Of a DNA stretch of 64,000 bases, positions 56,240-64,000 are shown one piece after another. The DNA lies in the NCBI GenBank assembly GCA_934047225.1, contig OW203988.1, positions 6,296,229 through 6,360,228 on the forward strand, read 5' to 3'. Under the pieces are notes generated by a model that made no database searches, was not told where the DNA came from, and was given only the letters and a program-made list of their open reading frames with translations. The stretch's first letter is position 1; each line of letters starts with the position of its first letter. The position numbers and the translations under genes were made by a program. This DNA is from Ypsolopha sequella (taxonomy: Eukaryota > Arthropoda > Insecta > Lepidoptera > Ypsolophidae).

Positions 56240-56324
56240 TGCGATTTCTCTGTAACGGGGCGGGTGTGTCGCTTTTACACAAATATGTGTTTGCTTTTGT
56301 GCTAATTTTCAATCCATTTTTCAG
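56240..56324 (+). promoter_or_regulatory. GC-box-like stretch upstream of the ABCG start
   Basis: GTAACGGGGCGGGTGTGTCG (about 56255-56274) is a lone GC-rich motif in AT-rich DNA, 80-95 bp before the start codon. It could belong to the promoter, or this could be intron sequence if the TTTTTCAG acceptor at 56324 is used. There is no TATA box at a fitting distance. Confidence 0.25.
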
Positions 56325-56350
56325 TTTTTTGGAAAGAAACGTGAAGGAAA

Positions 56351-56404
56351 ATGATTGGAAGTGACTACACTTTGGAGCTGTGCAATGTGTTTCATTCGGG
56401 GCTG
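56351..56404 (+). CDS. ABCG gene exon 1 (start)
   Basis: Encodes MIGSDYTLELCNVFHSGL and ends at a GTGAGT donor in phase 0. An in-frame TGA (56342-56344) lies nine bases upstream, so the ATG at 56351 is the first possible start. The YTLEL-x-NVFHSG opening fits the N-terminus of insect ABCG5/8-like proteins. TTTTTCAG at 56317-56324 may be an acceptor for a 5' untranslated exon upstream. Confidence 0.75.
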
Positions 56405-59400
56405 GTGAGTTGAGTTAACGTTCATCTATCTCTATTTTATTGTTTAGTTTGTTGTTCCATGGAAACTGGCACAGCGATAACTTAGTTATTTTATATTTTA
56501 ACAGTACTCACAAAACTATACTTAACTTTAACTTTTTTAAACATTGAGAAAATGAGCGCCGCTTTTTCTGTGTTACCCTGAAAGTTCTGACATCCCGTTG
56601 ATGTCTTTTCTAGGGCAGTTCTATCTTCCCTTATTTAAACTGTATAATTTGTGATAAATTGTTGATAAGTTATAATATAAGTAGGAACTACAAATTAAAA
56701 ACAGATTGCTAGTATGTAAAACATAATAAGTTGGTATATTTTGGCCCCGTTACTTTAACCAAAACTAAACAATTTTAACCAACTTTATTGCTAACACATT
56801 CTTGTTAGGCGTTATCCTACTTTAAGGTTGCTTTAATCGTCACCGTCAAACACCCGTGTGAAAACGAAAACGAAAAAATTTTGTCAGAAATGTAAAATTC
56901 ACTTTTGACAGTTACATTTTAGGACCCGTAAATTCTTTAGGGGTAAATTTTCACTTTGACATGATATTTGTCATCACATTACGCGCCATTTTTTGGTTTC
57001 TGGGTTATAGAATTCTTCAGAATGACTTATAAAGCCATGTTATTACGGGAATAATGATAAGTACATAAACAAAAAAAAATATCCTTTGCCACGTAAATAA
57101 ACTGCCTTTACAAAGTGGCCGTTCCAAAACGATTAGTAAATAGATTCCGTCTCTTCCACTTTTACGAAGTAAACTTTAAATTTATCCAGGCGTATTGGAA
57201 AGCTACCTTAATTTAATTGTCATCGTAACTCATAACATCTTATAATGTTTTTTTGTAAAGTACTTATTTGTTATTAAAATAAGAAAATCAAAAGCGACCG
57301 GCTGCGAAGGTAACGAGCGGCTGCATAAAAAGGAATAAGTACTTAATATAAAAGAGTTCAGAGTTTTTTTTACGCCGTCTAGCTAGCCCCTACAGAAATA
57401 CGGGTGTCAATGTTGTAAAAAGATACTTTATCCAATTTAAGACGTTATTTGTTTTGTTTTTGAAGCGGATGCCTCGTATGGAGCCCCAATTCAGAACTTG
57501 TGCGTCACTTCCGTTATTGACTTGGGGAAAGAATTCTGCAGATTAAAGCATTTTCGTATTTAGTATTTTTGTCAATAAAAGTACTTTGACAGGGAATTTC
57601 ATATATGAAAAATATTTGACTCAATTACATTGACTTGATATTAGATATTATTACGTGTTTTAATCGTTTATTATTAGTTATCATTCATGGTAAATTAATG
57701 CTTTTTGCATCATGAAAAAAATTAAATGACCCCGAAGTTAATGCGCGCGCCGCCATCAGGATTCAGAAAGTTTCAAATTTTATTCTTTATGCATTTCTCT
57801 GTGATTGACATCAAATGTCCAGACACAACCTGCTCCTTTTTTGTTTTGTATGTGATCTCTTTGTATGGAGGGTTATCTCTATTTAACCTAATAATTACGA
57901 TCACATAATTGAAAACAGACACTTGTTTGAGCCGGGGGCCGCCCCCTCCTCCCCCGCCTTAGCTACAAATCCTAGTTCCGCCGAATGTACTTATTATCTC
58001 ACCATAACATCCGCATCCCTTGCATGTACCAGGTGGAGCCAGGAAGCTGCTTCCAGCGGCTGACGGGCGGAGTGAAGACAGGCATCATCCTGAAAGATGT
58101 CTCCTTCACCACGCACAGTGGAGAGGTGACAGCCATCCTCGGCTCGAAGGGTAAGGTTCTGCTAATGAGATTCGGACTGGACCTAAAACTGCCCCGGGCA
58201 TTTGGTTTACAACACAATTCTTCAAACATACCAATAAAGAGGAGATGAAATTCTATAGGCCAATAGCAAAGACACCAGTATTCTCCAAAATCGTTGAGAA
58301 AGTGATTTATCGGGCTCTGTACTCTTATTTTCACATAAATAATATTTTAATAAATGAGCAAAAGGGATTTAAGAAAAACCACTCGATAAACATGGCAATC
58401 TTCGATCTTCTCAATTATATACTACCAAACGTCGACAACAAAAAACCTGTGTGTACTTTAATCATGGATCTAACAAAGGCATTCGACTTTGTCAACCACT
58501 AACTTTTGTTACATAAATTATCTGCATATGGTATAAAAGGAAACGCTTTAAATCTAATAAAGTCATATCTGGAGAACAGGAGACAGTATACTGAAATTAC
58601 AAAAATTAACACGATGACAAGAACAGAAATTAGATATCATTCTCATGAAAGATCTGTAGAATATGGTGTACCACAGGGTAGCGTACTTGGACCTTTATTA
58701 TTTTTCATTTACATTAATGACATGCCTAGAAGTATTCAACAGCCTATGGTCCTATTTGATAACATTAATAAATATGAATATGACAGAAATGAAACATCAA
58801 ATAATATAATTGATTGGCTTGATAATAATAATTTAATAGTTAACGTAGACAAAACAAAATTGATGCAGTTTTACCAAAGATCTTGTAAAATAGATAATTT
58901 AAATATTAATTATAATGGACAAACAATTGCCGAAGTACAGGCTACTAAATTTCTAGGATTAACACTTGACAATAAATTGACATGGAAACAGCATTCTGAT
59001 AACTTATATGTTAAACTGAACAATTATTTTCAGTTTAACAAAATTTTTTCAACATTTTAAAGAGTCCCACTTCTCCTCCATACCTCCGCGATCGTTATGA
59101 GTATATTTTCCTTCGAGACAAGCAAGTCAGGTCTCATGCAGTCTCACTTTTAAAAACACCTTCTCATAACACCGGGGCGTATGGAAACTCTTTCACTGTT
59201 AAGTCCATAAAACTGTGGAACTCCCTTCCTCACACTATCAGAGATAGCCCCTCCATTGGTGTATTCAAAAGGAAAATAAAAGAGCACTATTTTCGACAAC
59301 CTATCGTGTAGGTGTATGTATATATATCATTTATTGTGTATTTATTTACTGAATATGTATTGTTATATTTATTTATACTATGTAGGCATGTAAATTTTAT

Positions 59401-62198
59401 GTAGTTTGTTATTATTTTTAACTAATTAGGTATCTATTATTAATTTAATCTTGTTTCTGTATAAGTATTATCGTGCACAATATGAATATCTTATTTATTT
59501 CAAATATCCTTATCATCCTTGGTTTGCTGGAAGAAATCTCATATTGAGATAAGCACGCCATTGTACATAACTTTTATTGTATAATTTTGAATTAAGTTTT
59601 CTGTGTGCAATAAGAATAAACATAAATTTGAGCGCTTTACTACTTTTTCAATACAAAAAAATTCAAGTGACAATCGCAGCTACTCCATAATTATCTCAAA
59701 ATTCTGATAAACAATTCCCTCCAACCAAGTTATAAAAACTACCTAGGACAAAGTAAGAATATTTTCAGAATATTATAATTATAATAGAAATAATAATTTT
59801 GTATTGATGGTGCAGGACGCTTTAGTCTCCCAAACTACCCCACAGGGTACATGATTTAATTACTTGAAAATTTGATATCTAACGGCTACTCACGAAATAT
59901 TAGTCAGATTCCGCTTGCCTCTGAAGAAACTGTACAATTACAGTGAAATTAGACGAAGTTTGACTATTATAACATATCGTGAGTAACCGTTAGATATATT
60001 AATTAATTAGAAACACTATTTTACCCAGGTAGCGGCAAGCGCGCCCTGCTGGACGTGATAGCACGCCGCGTACCGTCCAAAGGCCACATCCTGCTGGAAG
60101 GAGTGCCGTTGGAGGAGGACCAGTTTAAGAGCACCTGTGCGCTGGTGCGACACTCCACGCAGCTACTGCCAGGGCTCTCGGTGCAGCAGACACTCGCACT
60201 CTCTCTCACGAAGGTAACTCTTACTTTGGAGGACGACCAGTTCGAGAGCACCTGTGTGCTAGTGCGTCACTCGACGCAGCTACTGCCAGGGCTCTCGTTG
60301 CAGCAGACACTCGCACTCTCTCTCACGAAGGTAATTCTTACTTTGGAGGAGGACCAGTTCGAGAGCACCTGTGCGCTGGTGCGTCACTCCATGCACTTAC
60401 TTCCAGGGCTCTCGGTGCAGTAGACACTCGCACTCTCTCTCACGAAGGTAATTCTTACTTTGGAGGAGGACCATTTCGAGAGCACCTGTGCGCTGGTGCG
60501 TCACTCCATGCACTTACTTCCAGGGCTCTCGGTGCAGTAGACACTCGCACTCTCTCTCACGAAGGTAATTCTTACTTTGGAGGAGGACCAGTTCGAGAGC
60601 ACCTGTGTGCTGGTGCGTCACTCCATGCACTTACTTCCAGGGCTCTCGGTGCAGTAGACACTCGCACTCTCTCTCACGAAGGTAATTCTTACGTTGGAAG
60701 ATGACCAGTTCAAGAGCACCTGTGTGCTGGTGCGTCACTCCATGCAGTTACTTCCAGGGCTCTCAGTGCAACAGACACTCGCACTCTGTCTCACGAAGGT
60801 AATTCTTACTTTGGAGGAGGACAAGTTCAAGAGCACCTGTGTTATTTGTATTAGTTAGTGTGTATTCATGATAAATCAATTCTTATGATCGGATAATAAA
60901 AAATAAATTAAATGACCTCGTAAGCGAATGCGCCGCCATTGACACGAGTGATTAATTCCTTTTTCTGTGATTAAGTAAAGAGGTGGCATAGGAAGAATTC
61001 ACAAAATTAATTAACGCTGCTTTTTCCCCTCTTCTCACCGTTATCTTTTGCGTGAACTGGTAGCCGGCAAATTTTCATGACTTGCTTGGAAAAATTATTA
61101 GAAAAATTAAAAATGAGGGTCGGTATGGATGTCGGTTGTTGGTGTGCGCGGGCGGGTCCTTCTTAGACTTAGTCATAGTTTTACTATGACATAGTTTTGC
61201 TATGACTAAGTATTACTCGTAGTTATTAAATTGACTGACGTCATCAAAAATGTTTTGGTTATATTATTTATTGCATACTTCTGAAATAAAGTTCTTGGAC
61301 CAATCCAAGATATATGGTGCTGAAATTTAATCAACCGCCCCAATTCATACTGGAGATTGGTTAATGATCAGTGAAATTAGGAAAAAAATTTTTTGCTCTC
61401 GTACCTTAATTGTATTTTAACAGGTCCAGTTCGTATTGGAACAATTTTTTTTATTTATAATTTCAAAAAAGGATCATTGAACCTTGTTCCTGATGACTAA
61501 CCGAGTCTCCAGAATTTATTCGGACGGTTCATTAAATTTAATCTTGTATTTTATACATTTTTATTTAGTCCCATACTTACTGTCCCACTGGTGGTCAAAG
61601 TCAAAGGTCTTCAGAAGGTAAGGAACCAAATATCAGATGCAAAAAGACTACGTGTTTTTTCCATAAACTTTTTTTATTTCATTTGTAATCAAAAATGGAA
61701 AATTATGTTTCTTTAGGAAAGTTATTTAGAACGATTACTAGATAGTAATCGGATACCAAGAGCCTTATATTATCGAACTACAACATCTTTCACTGTCCCT
61801 TTATCACTGACGTCACTTCTAGCCAATCACGATATCTTTGAAATCGATAGCGATACATATTTAAGTTAGACAATAAGGCCCCGTTCTTTGCTATTAATGA
61901 GAGTTCGGTTTTAGACCAAGTCCAAGAATGTTGCAAACACTTGTATTTTTTTTGTACCTTTTCCAGGTTTCCGGATATCTGAAATCATCTAAAGTGAAAC
62001 AGGTGATGGCTGACCTAGCCTTATCACAGGTGCGTATCTATGAAAATACTTGTACTAAACATATATCCGTAAACTGAACTTATAGCAATTGTAACTAAGT
62101 TCAATTTTGCCTGCAGGTCTCCCACAAAGATGTCACGAATCTAACAAAAAGCGAATATCGACGCCTCATCATCGGAGTACAGCTTATTCGAGATCCAA
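56351..62198 (+). CDS. ABCG5/ABCG8-like half transporter, 5' part (five exons)
   Basis: Joined exons 56351-56404, 58033-58150, 60029-60213, 61967-62029 and 62117-62198 give 167 codons plus one base with all phases matching and GT-AG introns. The product is the first half of an ABCG (White/sterolin-type) nucleotide-binding domain: ILKDVSF strand, Walker A GSKGSGKR (residues 55-62), Q-loop region (97-108), and signature region NLTKSEYRRL (148-157). Walker B, the H-loop and the six-helix membrane half must lie beyond the window. ABCG5/ABCG8 form a membrane sterol exporter in mammals; the role in insects is inferred. The Walker A has Arg where Ser/Thr is usual, the Q-loop Gln is His, and the signature lacks SGG. 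The likeness is strongest to ABCG5-like insect proteins, but ABCG8-like cannot be excluded. Confidence 0.85.
58033..58150 (+). CDS. ABCG gene exon 2
   Basis: The acceptor CATGTACCAG precedes 39 codons plus one base reading VEPGSCFQRLTGGVKTGIIL and then KDVSFTTHSGEVTAILGSK. The GTAAGG donor at 58151 splits the glycine codon of Walker A, a junction that exon 3 restores. It carries the first beta strands and the start of Walker A. Confidence 0.85.
58195..59311 (+). mobile_element. Dead non-LTR retrotransposon in ABCG intron 2
   Basis: A reverse-transcriptase frame with RPIAKTPVFSKIVEKVI (58257 on), the motif A block LIMDLTKAFDFVNH, and a stop TAA at 58500-58502 in frame. Motif B (GVPQGSVLGPLLFFIYINDM) and FLGLTLDNKLTWKQH follow, to 59060. 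The catalytic FADD/YADD motif expected after MVLF is missing (MVLFDNINK instead). A second, frame-shifted part (59062-59311) reads IKLWNSLPHTIRDSPSIGVF then KRKIKEHYF, the usual LINE C-terminus. It is on the same strand as the host gene. The 3' UTR probably reaches about 59630. Confidence 0.85.
59873..59998. mobile_element. Small palindromic MITE in ABCG intron 2
   Basis: GATATCTAACGGCTACTCAC at the left is matched inverted by GTGAGTAACCGTTAGATATA at the right. It ends about 30 bp before the acceptor of exon 3, close to where a branch point would lie. Confidence 0.65.
60029..60213 (+). CDS. ABCG gene exon 3
   Basis: The acceptor TTTTACCCAG is followed by GT, which completes the Walker A glycine. 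61 codons follow: SGKRALLDVIARRVPSKGHI, then LLEGVP, then the region around the Q-loop (CALVRHSTQLLPGLSVQQTL) and LALSLTK. It ends in phase 0 at AAG|GTAACT. The last ~106 bp of this exon plus the donor are the first unit of the 117-bp tandem array. A human-type Q-loop would have Gln where His98 stands. Confidence 0.85.
60108..60840 (+). repeat. 117-bp tandem array of the ABCG exon 3 end and its splice donor
   Basis: Donor sites AAG|GTAA recur at 60214, 60331, 60448, 60565, 60682 and 60799, each exactly 117 bp apart. A seventh, partial unit ends at about 60840. Each unit holds ~106 bp of exon 3 and ~11 bp of intron (…TAATTCTTAC). The unit is 39 codons, so the reading frame is kept from copy to copy. 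Units 3, 4 and 5 carry the same CAG-to-TAG change (60421, 60538, 60655); unit 6 has CAACAG instead. Use of donor 2 would insert 39 residues in frame; donors 3 to 6 run into TAG. Unit 1 is the ancestral exon; the rest are recent copies with few differences. Confidence 0.95.
60841..61966. other. ABCG intron 3, remainder
   Basis: No gene. A short hairpin around TAGTCATAGTTTTACTATGA and TTTTGCTATGACTAAG lies at about 61167-61210. The rest is AT-rich with no recognised repeat, and it ends in the acceptor TACCTTTTCCAG. Confidence 0.5.
61967..62029 (+). CDS. ABCG gene exon 4
   Basis: 63 nt, phase 0 to phase 0, reading VSGYLKSSKVKQVMADLALS and Q, then a GTGCGT donor. It corresponds to the helical subdomain before the signature motif; the VMADLALSQV-like block aligns in place with VMAELSLSHV-type sequences of ABCG5 proteins. 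Confidence 0.85.
62117..62198 (+). CDS. ABCG gene exon 5
   Basis: The acceptor TTGCCTGCAG is followed by VSHKDVTNLTKSEYRRLIIG and VQLIRDP plus one base, then a GTTAGT donor at 62199. This covers the position of the ABC signature, but LTKSEYRRL stands where LSGGERRR-type sequence is usual. The next exon should bring the Walker B strand (…LFDEPT) and is not found in the 1.8 kb left in the window. Confidence 0.8.
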
Positions 62199-63245
62199 GT
62201 TAGTCATATTTTACAGTTTTTGAATATTCGGTATAAACTAAAAGTACAGTGAGCCCGCTTCCTACATGAACATTTTTGTGAAAATCAATTGCGTTTAAAA
62301 AGCTAATAACAGTTTATCCAAAATTATATAGTAAAAATGCATATACCAGAGAAACTGATTATAATTTTATTCGTATTTTTTTCCGTATTTTTTTCACATA
62401 TCGCCTTAATATTGTATTTTTTAATATGTGATTGTGTAAATTTTCGACATCTAATATATCTAATTCTATTGACATGTAATGATAATTATATTTATGATTA
62501 TGATTAACATTCAGCGCCTTCGGTAAATTAATCGTTACACTCCGCTCAGCTCTCTAAATTTAGTTGTAAATCTAACGCCTTAAGGGCAGGTTATCCGGGA
62601 CCTGTAGGTATTTATCGCTACCTCAGCCCCCGCCAATTCACCGCGACGTATTTATTTACGATGCAACTGAGCGGCTATAATCGTGACCTCACGTGACTCG
62701 ACACCGACCGCCGTACATTAAAATAGGTTCGGGGCCAGTAACTGTACTTCGTACTAATAAGAATTGATTCCGATAAATGAACCAACATAAACTATTCCTA
62801 CTAAAAAACCGAGTTAGTACAAATAGGGGAGTTTATTACATTGGATCATATGAGTAATATCTAAGCACGCTCTTGTAAAACATTCGGAAGTACAGCTAAA
62901 AATATTTAATACACTTGGTAATTGGTAACCATATGAGCTAACAAAGCTGACTCTGAAGGCTTTCATTGTAATCTAGAAGCTGTCAAATCTAAATTTAGTT
63001 TATTACAAAATAGTTCATAAGTATTAAAAATAGAAGTTAAATTACTTTGGAATAATTTAGGTTTCGACGGCACTAAAACTAAAATTATAGGTGTCAAAAA
63101 TACTGAATATAGCGTACTAAAATACTAAGTGGGCGAAAGATTGTGAGCGAATAAAAATGTTGTAAACGGCGACTTGAAATTACAAATTTGAGTTGAGTTG
63201 ATAATTTTCAGGCGAACAATTTTCTATTTTAGTGTCAATTTCATT
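62199..63245. other. ABCG intron 5, left part
   Basis: CACATATCGCCTTAATATTG at about 62397-62416 is a lone family C end. A degraded relative of the 13653 MITE lies at about 62948-63090 (CTCTGAAGGCTTT to GGCACTAAAACTAAAATTA). No further exon was recognised. Confidence 0.45.
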
Positions 63246-63405
63246 TTAAGGCGCTACGTAAAAGTTTTAGCGTCCCTGTTACTCCATATGCGAAAAAACC
63301 CTCAGTGCGAGTGGGACGGATTCGTGGAAAAGTAGTAAAAAAGTCAGTTTTTTATTAATATAAAATGTACTAAGCAATTTAGTAAAAAAGTTTTTCAAAG
63401 AGACT
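63246..63405 (-). repeat. Family C interspersed repeat, copy 4 (truncated)
   Basis: Starts TTAAGGCGCTACGTAAAAGT and shares GCGTCCCTGTTACTCCATAT and GGGACGGATTCGTGGAAAAG with other copies. Homology fades after about 63405; a faint match to the CCAATCGCGTTT block near 63537 hints at a longer, decayed copy. Confidence 0.75.
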
Positions 63406-63639
63406 TTACAAATACATAATATCCACATTTTTAATGCAATTTGACAATGAAATTAGTTAGGATTTCAGAATTACATGAAAAAATAAAACAATTTAGAGAT
63501 CTTTTCGGAATTAAATTCTATCAAGAAAATATCATCCAATCGCGTTTTCCTTCAGTGAGAATTTTAATCAAATACTCAATAAACATTTACCCAAAAATGA
63601 AATACGTAGATGACGTTATAGTGGAGTAAATGGATTCGA

Positions 63640-63815
63640 AAAAACCCAATTTTTTTCCGCTTCGCTCGGCTCCTCATTTTATATTACATGTAAACCTAAC
63701 TCCTTCTTGCTTCGCTCTTCGTCGCACCATTTTTTTTATTTTTGGTGAAGTATTTTCGATTTCATACTTTAAATTCGCCCACTCGGTATTTTTAGTCGCA
63801 CGATTTGTTCAGTTG
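63640..63815 (-). repeat. Scrap with TCGGCTCC / TTCGCTC motifs
   Basis: CCGCTTCGCTCGGCTCCTCA, ATTACATGTAAACCTAACTC and TTGCTTCGCTCTTCGTCGCA read inverted relative to the interior of the element at 18043-18409 (GAGCGAAGCGAAGCGG, TTAGGTTTACATGTAA). Probably a fragment of the same family. The short plus-strand frame over it is not a gene. Confidence 0.5.
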
Positions 63816-64000
63816 TATGTGTGCTAGTGCTAGGACCCGGTTGCGAGGTGTCATAGCTTGATTGTTGCTCTGAGATAGGTGAAGGATCCACGTTTTCTTA
63901 TTAAATATTATTTTTATTATCATGCAAAGTCAGAGTTCTTATAGGCATCCCGCGTGTATACCGTGGGTTTACTATACCATGTTGTTGTTTTATTTTATTA

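Noticed and set aside
57985..58334. Overlapping plus and minus ORFs of 87 and 111 residues
   Set aside because: The plus frame is ABCG exon 2 plus intron; the minus frame is its shadow and has no domain.
60021..60251. 76-residue minus-strand ORF over the ABCG exon
   Set aside because: Antisense shadow; the plus strand has splice sites, phase agreement and the Walker A motif.
60055..60423. 122-residue ORF as a separate gene
   Set aside because: It is exon 3 of the ABCG gene read straight through into the first two tandem units; its ATG at 60055 is internal to the exon.

Overview
The window is AT-rich nuclear DNA from an insect, most probably a moth or butterfly. Three things point there. The only confidently named gene is an insect-type ABCG half transporter with short exons and GT-AG introns. 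The repeats include forms I know as widespread in Lepidoptera: GCCTGCGGCTTCGCC-type elements, repeats with GGGTTCCGTACC ends, and truncated non-LTR retrotransposon tails. There are no operons, tRNA, rRNA or CRISPR signals that I can see. The species cannot be told from the sequence alone.

From 1 to about 56 kb the window is mostly transposable-element debris. At least six copies of one ~385-bp repeat (family A) recur. Two families (B and C) share TTAAGGCG-type ends. There are PIF/Harbinger-like, hAT-like and unclassified MITEs, several with clear target-site duplications. At least six long foldback (inverted-repeat) elements are present. Truncated non-LTR retrotransposon C-termini lie on both strands at 22.4, 27.3, 28.7, 33.3, 39.1, 41.7, 42.3 and 43.8 kb. 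A broken OTU-protease-like gene lies at 7.0-8.1 kb. Several elements are nested: MITE in family C, family A in a foldback, SINE-like repeat and LINE tail in another foldback.

Hidden in this debris are short open frames bounded by good splice signals. The best is a three-exon plus-strand gene end at 29.6-30.8 kb in which both exon junctions keep phase. Minus-strand candidates lie at 9.4-9.7 kb, 13.92-13.96 kb and 31.4-31.6 kb. I do not recognise their products.

From 56.35 kb to the right edge runs the 5' part of an ABCG5/ABCG8-like gene on the plus strand. Five coding exons can be joined without breaking phase (167 codons). They hold the start, Walker A, Q-loop and signature regions of the nucleotide-binding domain. 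Walker B and the membrane half must lie beyond the window. Intron 2 holds a dead LINE. The 3' end of exon 3, together with its splice donor, has been tandemly copied six times at exactly 117 bp (39 codons). This leaves six competing 5' splice sites; the second would give an in-frame 39-residue insertion and the later ones lead into TAG stops. This array is the most unusual structure in the window.
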